DNA of 64,000 nt from Candidatus Fermentithermobacillaceae bacterium (GTDB lineage Bacteria; Bacillota; Sulfobacillia; Fermentithermobacillales; Fermentithermobacillaceae), in contig DUQH01000035.1 in the NCBI GenBank assembly GCA_012837895.1, positions 1 to 64,000 of the forward strand, given 5' to 3'. The translations under genes and the position numbers were made by a program. This document shows positions 17,095 to 25,242 of the stretch, piece after piece; position 1 is the stretch's first letter; each line of letters begins with the position of its first letter. Below the pieces are notes generated by a model. The model searched no databases, was not told the origin of the DNA, and saw only the letters and a list, made by a program, of their open reading frames with translations.

Positions 17095-18099
17095 CTAATT
17101 CCCCTGGTACAAAGCAATATTCCGGTTATGTTCTTCAAGGGTGCGGGAAAACGCGTGGGTCCCATCGTTCTTGGAAACAAAATAGAGGTAATCAACATCC
17201 GCAGGATTCAAGACCGCCTCTAATGAGGACTTCCCGAAGTTGGATATAGGCCCTGGAGGAAGTCCAGGATACATGTAGGTGTTATAAGGAGAGTCAATAT
17301 CCAGTTCTTTCAGTAACAAGGTGCCGCCTGACCTACCCAGCGCATAAAGCACAGTCGGACAGGCGCCTAGTTTCATTCCGATTCTAATCCTGTTCAAGAA
17401 CACAGCTGCAATCACAGGCCGTTCTTCGGGCACCATAGCTTCTTTCTCAACAAGCGCAGCCAGAGTTGACACCTGGTGCACAGTCAACCCCATTTGGCTG
17501 GCCTTGTCCTTAACTTCCTCTGTAAACACCTGGGAAAACCGGGCAAGCATCATGGCGATAAGCTGTTCTTCGGACATGCCCTTAGACACATTGTATGTAT
17601 CCGGAAATAAATAGCCTTCGACAGGATACAACGTATCCGCCAGTTCTTCGGGTTCTGCAAAAGCAGCTACCAATTCAGGATTCTTAGCCAGTTCCAAGAA
17701 TCTTCCTTTCTTTCCAAAACCCTTTTCCTCGATAAGCGCAGCTATGTCTTCAACCCGGAGCCCTTCCCTAATGGTAATGGGATAATGCACGACCTTGCCT
17801 TCTACAAGTGCGGATATGGCATCCCATACGAAAAGCCCAGGTTCAAAATTAAACTCGCCCGCCTGCATTTTGCCATCGGCTTTGAGTACCTTGGAAGCAA
17901 GCCGGAACAAGAACGGGCTTCTGATTACCCCTGCCTGGTGTAGCGCATCTGCAATATCCCGGGAAGAAGCACCCGGCTCGATGACCACAGTCACAGGAGG
18001 AGAATCCACAGGAAGCGGACATGAACTCAAATGTATTACAGCGGCAAAGCAAAACACAAGCAGCAACCCGAGCGCAATGAGTCTAATCACTAACCTCAA
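17095..18099 (-). CDS. mltG: Endolytic murein transglycosylase MltG
   Basis: Membrane-anchored lytic transglycosylase (YceG family) that cuts nascent glycan strands. One N-terminal transmembrane helix, a LysM-like region (VVIEPGASSRDIADALHQAGVI), and the catalytic domain with the key Glu in LAALVEKEAMVPEERPVIAAVFLNR, then SPYNTYMYPGLPPGPISNFG and the C-terminal YLYFVSKNDGTHAFSRTLEEHN. The 334-residue length is normal. In many Bacillota mltG follows ruvX and the DUF1292 gene, as here. Confidence 0.95.
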   Translation of the reverse strand: MRLVIRLIALGLLLVFCFAAVIHLSSCPLPVDSPPVTVVIEPGASSRDIADALHQAGVIRSPFLFRLASKVLKADGKMQAGEFNFEPGLFVWDAISALVEGKVVHYPITIREGLRVEDIAALIEEKGFGKKGRFLELAKNPELVAAFAEPEELADTLYPVEGYLFPDTYNVSKGMSEEQLIAMMLARFSQVFTEEVKDKASQMGLTVHQVSTLAALVEKEAMVPEERPVIAAVFLNRIRIGMKLGACPTVLYALGRSGGTLLLKELDIDSPYNTYMYPGLPPGPISNFGKSSLEAVLNPADVDYLYFVSKNDGTHAFSRTLEEHNRNIALYQGN

Positions 18100-18138
18100 T
18101 CCGTGCCCGCTCCCTCCGGCTCTCTTACGCCTTATCTT

Positions 18139-18960
18139 TCAAATCCCGGGCTCCTCGTCATCGTCTGGGTAATCTTCTACTTCAATGTCATCTTCAAGAT
18201 CAAGTTCGCCCAGGGCCCCGATTACCTCTTCCCATTCTTCTTCATCATCTATAGTGCACAGGGTAACTTCATCGTCACCCAGCTGTTCTACGCGCAGGAT
18301 TACGATCTCCGGTTCCTCATCGTCGTCTTTTACCGGCATAAGCACAATGTATTGCCTGTCTTGCACAAACAGATCATCCAAGAGAAGTCTGAATTGCTCT
18401 TCGTTCCCTTCCTCGTCGGACAACACTATCACATCATCATAGGCCTGCTCTTCGTCAAAGTTTCCATTCTTCCTGCCGTTTCGGTTGTTCACGTTCTCAC
18501 TGCCTTTCGGATCCCGTGGCGTGTTTGACACACTACGAAGATAGTTTTCGAGAATCAGCACCGAGGCCGCCTCATCAATCGACAACCGGCGCCTCCGTCT
18601 TGACATCCCCAAGCCTATCATTTCCCGTTCAGCTTGTGAAGTAGTTAATCTCTCATCCCAAAGCACAACCGGTAAGCCGCTTCTTGCCTCCAGTTTGCGG
18701 CCAAAATTCAGTGATCTCCTGGCTGATTCACCCAAGCTTCCATCCATATTCTTGGGGACGCCTACCACAAAACCCGCAGCATTGTGGGCGGCGGCAATCT
18801 TCATTACCTCTTCAATGACTTGCTGCAGGTTGGTGTAAGGTATGGTGACTAGGGGGTGGGCATAAGAGCCCAGTTCATCACTTATTGATACCCCTACACG
18901 TTTCAGCCCCAAATCTATCCCTATGAGCCGCCCTCTGGGAGCATTGTCCTCTGACTTCAG
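18139..18960 (-). CDS. ruvX: RuvX/YqgF Holliday-junction resolvase-like protein fused to a DUF1292 domain, probable CTG start
   Basis: Residues 1-150 are RuvX (YqgF), an RNase H-fold nuclease linked to pre-16S rRNA 5' processing and junction resolution. The motifs GIDLGLKRVGVSISD, VVGVPKNMDGSLGES, WDERLTTSQAE and SIDEAASVLILENYL are all present. The C-terminal 110 residues are very acidic and match DUF1292/YrzB (ILRVEQLGDDEVTLCTIDDEEEWEEV), which is usually a separate gene next to ruvX. The first motif, with its catalytic Asp, lies upstream of any ATG, GTG or TTG in frame. The best start is CTG 18960, six nt after AAGGCGGTGA, one base off an ideal Shine-Dalgarno. A frameshift or sequence error is the alternative. 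Confidence 0.85.
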   Translation of the reverse strand: MKSEDNAPRGRLIGIDLGLKRVGVSISDELGSYAHPLVTIPYTNLQQVIEEVMKIAAAHNAAGFVVGVPKNMDGSLGESARRSLNFGRKLEARSGLPVVLWDERLTTSQAEREMIGLGMSRRRRRLSIDEAASVLILENYLRSVSNTPRDPKGSENVNNRNGRKNGNFDEEQAYDDVIVLSDEEGNEEQFRLLLDDLFVQDRQYIVLMPVKDDDEEPEIVILRVEQLGDDEVTLCTIDDEEEWEEVIGALGELDLEDDIEVEDYPDDDEEPGI

Positions 18961-18982
18961 TTTACTTCACCGCCTTACCGGT

Positions 18983-19933
18983 TCAGACAACTTTGAGACA
19001 GAAGTACGGACAGACCCTTGCACAGTACCCGCACAACATGCACTTGGACAGGTCTACCCTAGCTTGGCCTCCAGTCACTGAAATTGCACCGAACCCGCAT
19101 TTTTCTTCACACTTGCCGCACCCTTGACACCAGGGTTCCACCACCAAGCGCTTGGGACTGGCCCTGATAACTGCTTCCAAGTTTTCCGCTTTCTCAGGCG
19201 TAATATCGCTACACAGAACCCCGCATGCGAAGTCGAGTTCAGCCTTGTTTTTCACTCCCACGCACACACTGTCCTTGTAGGGAAAGTCCCTGGTGTAGCA
19301 TAGGGCCTCATAACTCTTGCGGAACAGATGGCCCCCTCCCAGCGCTTTCATGAGATATACTCCTTTCCCCATGTAACGCGCAAACGCCAGGGCTTCCTCC
19401 ATATCTTGCCTCGAACCATCGGCAATGCCAATCCCGTCAATGTTAAGGATGGCGAGAATAACATCAACTTCAGGCAAAAGGGCAGCAGATCTTACACAAG
19501 CTACATAATGTGTGGAAACGGACACAGCGTCAATCAAACCTTTTTCACGGGACTCTGCAAGATATTCAAGAGCTTGCATGTGCCCCTTGAGGGTGAGTCC
19601 CGATTCTTGCTCATGCAAGCCGAAGATCTCAATCTTGTCCCTGTTCATTTCACGCCGTGCCGTTTCCAAGCTGGCCTTCATCTCATCCCTGGAAGCAGCA
19701 TAACTCCTTGAAGATATTACGACGCCGGACTTGTCTTTCAGGCATCTAAGTTGCCGGTATACCCCGTACAACTCGCTGGTATCGAAAAAGTTTACCCCTT
19801 TCGAAACGGCGTAATCGATCAGTTCCCGGCTCTCTTCATCTGAAAGGTTATACTGGGCCGGGCCTAGCACCAAACAACCCATGCAAAGGACTGATACCTT
19901 GAGCCCCGTTGCTCCCAGTATCGAGTACTTCAT
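18983..19933 (-). CDS. Aldo/keto reductase with C-terminal 2x[4Fe-4S] ferredoxin domain (paralogue 1)
   Basis: A 316-residue fusion of a TIM-barrel aldo/keto reductase with a bacterial ferredoxin module. The two cysteine sets are CQGCGKCEEKC and CMLCGYCARVC, so two [4Fe-4S] clusters are expected. Of the reductase tetrad, Asp and Tyr (NFFDTSELYG) and His (FGLHEQ) are present, but the Lys strand reads VVISSRSYA, so Lys is replaced by Arg. NADPH-type carbonyl reduction may therefore be lost or altered. A second copy at 29756 keeps the Lys. It lies between fbp and ruvX in a run of minus-strand genes. Confidence 0.9.
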   Translation of the reverse strand: MKYSILGATGLKVSVLCMGCLVLGPAQYNLSDEESRELIDYAVSKGVNFFDTSELYGVYRQLRCLKDKSGVVISSRSYAASRDEMKASLETARREMNRDKIEIFGLHEQESGLTLKGHMQALEYLAESREKGLIDAVSVSTHYVACVRSAALLPEVDVILAILNIDGIGIADGSRQDMEEALAFARYMGKGVYLMKALGGGHLFRKSYEALCYTRDFPYKDSVCVGVKNKAELDFACGVLCSDITPEKAENLEAVIRASPKRLVVEPWCQGCGKCEEKCGFGAISVTGGQARVDLSKCMLCGYCARVCPYFCLKVV

Positions 19934-19987
19934 CTATATCACATCCGGCTGCCGTAGTATCATGTGCTTGGCTGCAAGAACGGCCCG

Positions 19988-21085
19988 CTACTCTATGGGT
20001 TCGAATCTCTCTGACAGTTTTTCCATAACCTCCGGCATGGTAGTGTATTCAAGTTCATCAAGCCCTAGCCTGTGAGGCTCAAAGGGGCCGAGGGACCGCA
20101 TGTAATCTGCTATTTCATTTGCCTTGCGTCTCGCGAGGTCGAATGCAGGATCTGCGAAGAAGTCCTGGGGCCCCACAAGTTTGCCATGGCACAACTGGAA
20201 TCCCAATGCCACAACTCTCGGCGGCCCGTCAAACCTTGTGGGAGTGCTCTGCTTTACGCTGCATGGCATAAGCGGTCCGTAATGGGAACCCCGCATCCAG
20301 CCTGCGACCAGATGGGGCCTGGCAAATGGCTCCAAGACCTCTCCCACTGCAGGCATACCGCTTTGGCACCTTACTATACACACAGGGTCATCCTTCCCCA
20401 CATACCGGCCTGCCATCAGGTTCAACCGCTGGGTTGAAGATACTGCAGCTATGTCGTTGAGGGTTCTGGAATACACCGCTTTTATGCCATACCGCCCCAT
20501 TGCGCCTATGAACACAAGCATGTCATACAGTTCCTCAGGACAGCGAAACACGATTCTCTTGTGTTCAATCAGGTCATGTACCTCGAAGTCAAACCCCACG
20601 TGCATCTTGGGATCTATAACCAGGCCAGCGGTGTTGAACGGATCTGCGAAAATCTTGTAAAGAGGCAAATTCCAGGCTCCCGGTTCAGTCTTATCAGCCA
20701 GGAACACTACCACTGGCTCCGAAGGTCTTTCCTCAAATTCCATTTCTGCAATCCCAGGACCCATACCCTTGATATTGCCTGAGAAGGAGTCTGCCAAAAG
20801 GTCTTGGCCTGCGCCGTAAAGCTTGAGTTTGCGGGCAGTTTGAGTAGCTTCCATAAACGTGTCCCAAGCCAGTTCGTGAATTGCTGCGTTATCTGTGCCC
20901 TGTTCATGGGTAAGGATCAGCACCATATCATCGCCTACATGGGTAACCAGGCAGTCAATAAGGAGCGATTCACTTTTGCGGGCTAGGAACTGTTCGGCAG
21001 TTTCCATTAGTTCAGGATGGACACACGAGTGCCCAACATAACTCCCCACATCTGCTTTGATTACAGAAAGGGTCACTTTAGACAT
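19988..21085 (-). CDS. fbp: Class V fructose-1,6-bisphosphatase (FBP aldolase/phosphatase type)
   Basis: A 365-residue protein of the archaeal-type FBPA/P family. These enzymes are bifunctional, condensing triose phosphates and then dephosphorylating the bisphosphate, and so drive gluconeogenesis in one direction. Recognisable blocks are TLSVIKADVGSYVGH, VTHVGDDMVLILTHEQG, SFSGNIKGMGPGIAEMEFEE, FADPFNTAGLVIDPKMH and the C-terminal RRKANEIADYMRSLGPFEPHRL. The family is typical of Archaea and deep-branching, often thermophilic bacteria. GGAGGG lies 7 nt before ATG 21085. Together with galU/glgA it fits sugar synthesis from C3 compounds. Confidence 0.93.
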   Translation of the reverse strand: MSKVTLSVIKADVGSYVGHSCVHPELMETAEQFLARKSESLLIDCLVTHVGDDMVLILTHEQGTDNAAIHELAWDTFMEATQTARKLKLYGAGQDLLADSFSGNIKGMGPGIAEMEFEERPSEPVVVFLADKTEPGAWNLPLYKIFADPFNTAGLVIDPKMHVGFDFEVHDLIEHKRIVFRCPEELYDMLVFIGAMGRYGIKAVYSRTLNDIAAVSSTQRLNLMAGRYVGKDDPVCIVRCQSGMPAVGEVLEPFARPHLVAGWMRGSHYGPLMPCSVKQSTPTRFDGPPRVVALGFQLCHGKLVGPQDFFADPAFDLARRKANEIADYMRSLGPFEPHRLGLDELEYTTMPEVMEKLSERFEPIE

Positions 21086-21253
21086 TAATATCCCTCCGGT
21101 AGATGATGCGAGATAATTCGTTTATTAGCCTTTCAAGGCCGATATTCCTGCATAAAAGATTAATTGTGCGCCTGAAATTGTGTAACAAGCTTACGCTCAG
21201 GTGCCGGGACCGGCCTTTTGTCGCCCTTCCCGGGAAAACTGACCGGCATGACG

Positions 21254-21286
21254 ACCCGGCCTTACTCCAATTAAGTGAGGGCCGGT
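21254..21286. repeat. Imperfect hairpin after the rhomboid gene
   Basis: CGGCCTTACT and AGTGAGGGCCG form about 11 bp with one bulged G and one wobble pair, around a 7-nt loop. It sits immediately beyond the rhomboid stop on the minus strand. There is no T-run. The rest of 21086-21253 shows nothing I can assign. Confidence 0.4.
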
Positions 21287-21288
21287 TC

Positions 21289-21975
21289 TTAGCTCAGCCT
21301 TTGTCTTGGCCGCCACATAACAGACAACAGGATCCCAACGACAAATCCGCCTATGTGTGCCCACCAAGCTACACCGCCTTGAGCTTGAACCCCCAGAGAT
21401 GCTACCCCTGAAAGCAGGTTTGTGAAAAACCAGAGGAAGAGGAACACTATCGAAGGTACTTCAACCACAGGCAGGAACACCCCTACAGGAATTAATGCCA
21501 GCACTCTTGAGCGGGGGAAATTGACGAAATAGGCTCCGAGCACCCCTGCAACTGCACCACTAGCGCCAACTGTAGGAACCAGTGACCTGGGATTTGAAAG
21601 GATATGGGCAATTGAAGCAGCCACGCCGCAGAAAATGTAGAAAACCAGGTACCTGCCATGCCCCAAGAGGTCTTCAACGTTATCCCCAAAAATGAAAAGG
21701 TAAAACATGTTACCTATAAGGTGGACCCAGCCCACATGTATGAAGAGGGAAGTAAACAACCCGACCATACCGGACGTCTGTGCGACTACTCCAGGAGGGT
21801 ATCTCATAGGGTTAGTGATAACACCTGGGACAATTCCCCATTTCACTATGAAAGCCTGGAGTGCAGGTTCTGAAAAGGTCAATTGGAACGCGAAAACCAA
21901 TATGTTCAACAGAATCATGATCCAGTTCACAAACGGCCGTCTATGGGACCTTTGAGTATCTCTTATGGGTATCAT
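21289..21975 (-). CDS. Rhomboid family intramembrane serine protease
   Basis: A 228-residue polytopic protein with about six to seven transmembrane helices. The catalytic Ser lies in VGASGAVAGVLGAYF and the His in AWWAHIGGFVVG. The loop 1 region HVGWVHLIGNMFYLFIFGDNVED has the conserved HxxxN pair. Rhomboids cleave membrane proteins within or near the membrane; the substrate is unknown. It interrupts the usual order ireB-ruvX, lying between ireB and the FBPase gene. Confidence 0.94.
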   Translation of the reverse strand: MIPIRDTQRSHRRPFVNWIMILLNILVFAFQLTFSEPALQAFIVKWGIVPGVITNPMRYPPGVVAQTSGMVGLFTSLFIHVGWVHLIGNMFYLFIFGDNVEDLLGHGRYLVFYIFCGVAASIAHILSNPRSLVPTVGASGAVAGVLGAYFVNFPRSRVLALIPVGVFLPVVEVPSIVFLFLWFFTNLLSGVASLGVQAQGGVAWWAHIGGFVVGILLSVMWRPRQRLS

Positions 21976-22141
21976 GCAGCATCCCTTCTTAGTAAAGAAG
22001 TATCCTACTGTCGAACGAATCCTGTTTTAGTTTGCTCATTACCGCAGTCATAATCGCAGCGCAGCCTGACTTGGTGAAAAAGACATGAGCGTTGCAGTTG
22101 AGGCTAGACGGCAGGAATTACGGGAAAATCGCGCTTGCACC

Positions 22142-22179
22142 GGTGACGCAATGGAGCATGTAGCCTTCATTGCGTCACC
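22142..22179. repeat. Perfect 12-bp inverted repeat downstream of ireB
   Basis: GGTGACGCAATG (22142-22153) and CATTGCGTCACC (22168-22179) pair exactly around a 14-nt loop. It is 25 nt past the ireB stop on the minus strand and probably ends or stabilises the proS-alaS-ireB transcript. No T-run follows on either strand. Nothing else is evident in 21976-22141. Confidence 0.6.
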
Positions 22180-22203
22180 TTCATGTCAAAGTGGTACTCC
22201 ATC

Positions 22204-22461
22204 CTATTCGTACTGCTCGACATAAACCCGTATTAACTCTTCCAAGATCTCGTCGCGCTCAACTTTTCTGACCAGACTCCGGGCATTGGCATGACTGGTG
22301 ATATATGTAGGATCTCCAGACAGAAGGTATCCGGCTATCTGACTCACCGGATTATGCCCTTTCTCCTTAAGCGCATCGTAGACTCTTAGAATGATTTCCC
22401 TGGTCTTGTTCTCTTTTTCAGCTTTGACCTCAAAAAATCTCGTTTCTTCAAACTCAGCCAT
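22204..22461 (-). CDS. ireB: IreB family regulatory phosphoprotein
   Basis: Small UPF0297/YrzL protein of 85 residues, matching the family ([72 protein letters not shown]). In Enterococcus faecalis IreB is a target of the IreK kinase/IreP phosphatase and modulates cephalosporin tolerance. I chose ATG 22461, with GGGGGG 8 nt upstream; a longer frame adds eight residues without a good ribosome site. The alaS-ireB order is conserved in Bacillota. Confidence 0.95.
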   Translation of the reverse strand: MAEFEETRFFEVKAEKENKTREIILRVYDALKEKGHNPVSQIAGYLLSGDPTYITSHANARSLVRKVERDEILEELIRVYVEQYE

Positions 22462-22543
22462 AGTTGAGTCCCCCCATCCATACAATTCTCTCTCAAAGGG
22501 GCGTATCCTCTTAATTCACCAAAATAGCCTCAGATTCTACCTT

Positions 22544-25228
22544 TCACATTCCACCTAAAATAGCCGTAGCTTCGGCTGCCGCAAGTTCCAAAGCTTTATC
22601 AATCTCTTGGTAGTGCTTGCCCCCGGCCTGGGCAAGATGCTTCTTGCCGCCGCCTGAACCACCCATGGCGCTTGCGCCGGTCCTGACTATGGACACAGCA
22701 TCTACACCTGCTGAGGCAAGTTCAGGGTCAACCATAACCATGAGGAATCCTCTCGGTCCCTTGCCTGAGCCCAGGATCACAACTGAAGCTCCTTGTTGCT
22801 TGAGCAAATCCCCCAAGTGACGCAATTCGTCCGGGTTCATATCATCTTGACGGGAAACAATCACCTTGTGGTTCCCTGCTTTTCTCGACGACCTTTTGTC
22901 TTCCAACAGCCTGGTGGCAATATCCCTGGCCCTTTCAGCTTTAAGGCTTTCCAGTTGTCTTTGTAAGGCGCTTATCGTGTCCTTAAGCCCATTGATTTTG
23001 TCTAATGCATCATCAGCCCCTGAATCCAATGCGCCGGCAATCTTCTTAAGATTTTCCATGACTTCCAGGGTTCTCACTACCGCGCTCATGCCGGCAACCG
23101 CTTCAATCCTCCTGACTCCTGCCGCCACTGAGGACTCAGCGTTAATCAGGAAACACCCTATTTCGCCTGTGCGTGATACGTGGGTACCGCCGCATAGCTC
23201 CGATGAAATGCCCTGAATCTCCACAACCCTTACCTGGTCCCCATACTTCTCACCAAAAAGCGCAATCGCGCCCTTGTTCCTGGCATCTTCCAACGACGTC
23301 TCATAGGTGATCACCGGAGCGTCCTGCATTATCATCTTATTTACCAACTTCTGAACCGATTCAAGCTCTTCGTCTAACAAGGCAGCTGGCCAGCTGAAGT
23401 CGAATCTAAGATAAGAATCTTGCACAAGCGAACCTGACTGCTGCACCTCTTCCCCTAACACAGTTTTCAGCGCTTTGTGCAGCAAGTGGGTCGCCGTATG
23501 ATGCCGCTTGAGCCCATCGCGACGATCTTTGTCCACCCTGGCGAGAACCGGTTGTCCTAAAACAATGCCGTGACCTGACTCATAAGCTTTTGCCAGGTGG
23601 AAAACGACCCCGTTGGGAGTGTCCACGACACGGGTAACCTCTCCCAGGACTTGCTTGCCGTCAGCACTTAGCAGAATACCCGTATCATGTTCCTGGCCTC
23701 CCCCAGTGGCGTAAAACGGCGTTTGGCTGAGCGCCACCATTGCCGTAGCTCCAGGTTCAACTTCAGTCTCCCTGGACCCTCCGGCAACTACGGCAATTAC
23801 TTCGCCGCGGCTTTCCAGGCACTCATAGCCTGTAAACACTGTAGGCTGGATTTCTCTTGCCAGTTCATGTAGTTGGTCAACATCGTACGAAACATGCCGG
23901 TGAGCTTTGCGGCTCCTGCTTCTCTGCTCCTCAAGGGCCTCACCAAAGCCCGCTTCATCTACAGTCAGGCCCTGTTCCCGTGCCATGTCCTTTGTAAGAT
24001 CTATAGGGAAACCGAAAGTATCGTACAGGACGAACGCATCCTTACCCGGCAACACCCTGCACCCACGCGCCTTTGCGCCGGCAATCATCTGGCTTGCCCG
24101 TGCCTGGCCGTCTTCAAGGGTATTGAGAAACCGTTCTTCATCCCGGGTAAGAACTTGCTTGATGTAACCTTCCCTCTCCTTCAGTTCCGGATAGGCATCT
24201 CCCATTATCTGCACTACAACCGGCACCAGTTCAGCAAGGAACGGGCGTTTGATGCCCAGCATCCTTCCAAATCTCACAGCTCTCCTGAGCACGCGCCGCA
24301 TGACATATCCTCTTCCCTCATTGGAAGGATGAACCCCGTCTGCTGCCAGAAAAGTACATGCCCTTATGTGGTCCGCTATGACCCTGGAAGCAAACACACG
24401 GTCCTGGCTCTCAAAACGGCCCCCTGCGATCTGCTCCACCTTGTCTATAATGGGAAGAAAAAGATCCGTATCGTAATTGGTGCTCGCGCCTTGAAGCACC
24501 GAAGTCATCCTTTCAAGCCCCATGCCCGTATCAATGCTGGGCTTTGCCAAGGGCTCCAGGTTGCCTTGCTCGTCCCGGACATACTGCATAAAAACTAGGT
24601 TCCAAATCTCAAGCCACCTGTCACAATCGCACTTGCCGATTCCGCAATCCGGGCCGCAGCTTACATCACCGCCCCTGTCGAAAATCACCTCAGAGCATGG
24701 ACCACACGGCCCTGTTTCACCCATGGCCCAGAAATTATCCTCTTCCCCCAATCTGACTATTCTGGATAGGGGAATTCCGGCAATCTTCTGCCACAGCTGC
24801 TCAGCTTCGTCATCGTCCTTATAAACCGTAACCCACAGGCGTTCTTCAGGGAGTTCCAAGATTTCCGTGAGAAACTCCCAGGCGTATTGGATGGCCTCTT
24901 TCTTGAAGTAGTCTCCAAAAGAAAAGTTGCCAAGCATCTCGAAAAAGGTATGGTGACGCCCGGTGAAGCCTACATTGTCCAGATCGTTGTGCTTCCCGCC
25001 AGCCCTCATACATTTCTGGGAAGTTACCGCCCTGGAATACGGCCTGGTTTGAAACCCCAGAAACACATCTTTGAATTGGACCATACCTGCATTAGTGAAC
25101 AAAAGCGTAGGGTCCTCATAAGGGACCAGCGATGAGCTTGAAACTATCTCATGGCCATGGCGTTCAAAGTAGCTCAAGAACAATTTACGGATTTCAGCTG
25201 ATTGAAGTCCCTTTCCCAACTTCTCCAT
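22544..25228 (-). CDS. alaS: Alanyl-tRNA synthetase
   Basis: Class II synthetase, 894 residues (normal), with catalytic core (TNAGMVQFKDVFLG, RAGGKHNDLDNVG, RHHTFFEMLGNFSFGDYFK), editing domain with zinc-binding HHTATHLLHKAL and CGGTHVSRTGEIG, and the C-terminal C-Ala domain (VDPELASAGVDAVSIVRT). It charges tRNA-Ala and edits Ser/Gly mischarging. GGAGGATAA precedes ATG 25228. It starts 14 nt after proS, so the two synthetases are co-transcribed; no T-box leader is present between or before them. Confidence 0.98.
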   Translation of the reverse strand: MEKLGKGLQSAEIRKLFLSYFERHGHEIVSSSSLVPYEDPTLLFTNAGMVQFKDVFLGFQTRPYSRAVTSQKCMRAGGKHNDLDNVGFTGRHHTFFEMLGNFSFGDYFKKEAIQYAWEFLTEILELPEERLWVTVYKDDDEAEQLWQKIAGIPLSRIVRLGEEDNFWAMGETGPCGPCSEVIFDRGGDVSCGPDCGIGKCDCDRWLEIWNLVFMQYVRDEQGNLEPLAKPSIDTGMGLERMTSVLQGASTNYDTDLFLPIIDKVEQIAGGRFESQDRVFASRVIADHIRACTFLAADGVHPSNEGRGYVMRRVLRRAVRFGRMLGIKRPFLAELVPVVVQIMGDAYPELKEREGYIKQVLTRDEERFLNTLEDGQARASQMIAGAKARGCRVLPGKDAFVLYDTFGFPIDLTKDMAREQGLTVDEAGFGEALEEQRSRSRKAHRHVSYDVDQLHELAREIQPTVFTGYECLESRGEVIAVVAGGSRETEVEPGATAMVALSQTPFYATGGGQEHDTGILLSADGKQVLGEVTRVVDTPNGVVFHLAKAYESGHGIVLGQPVLARVDKDRRDGLKRHHTATHLLHKALKTVLGEEVQQSGSLVQDSYLRFDFSWPAALLDEELESVQKLVNKMIMQDAPVITYETSLEDARNKGAIALFGEKYGDQVRVVEIQGISSELCGGTHVSRTGEIGCFLINAESSVAAGVRRIEAVAGMSAVVRTLEVMENLKKIAGALDSGADDALDKINGLKDTISALQRQLESLKAERARDIATRLLEDKRSSRKAGNHKVIVSRQDDMNPDELRHLGDLLKQQGASVVILGSGKGPRGFLMVMVDPELASAGVDAVSIVRTGASAMGGSGGGKKHLAQAGGKHYQEIDKALELAAAEATAILGGM

Positions 25229-25242
25229 TAAACTTATCCTCC

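Noticed and set aside
23873-24598. 241-codon plus-strand frame inside alaS
   Set aside because: It is antisense to the conserved alaS catalytic and editing regions.
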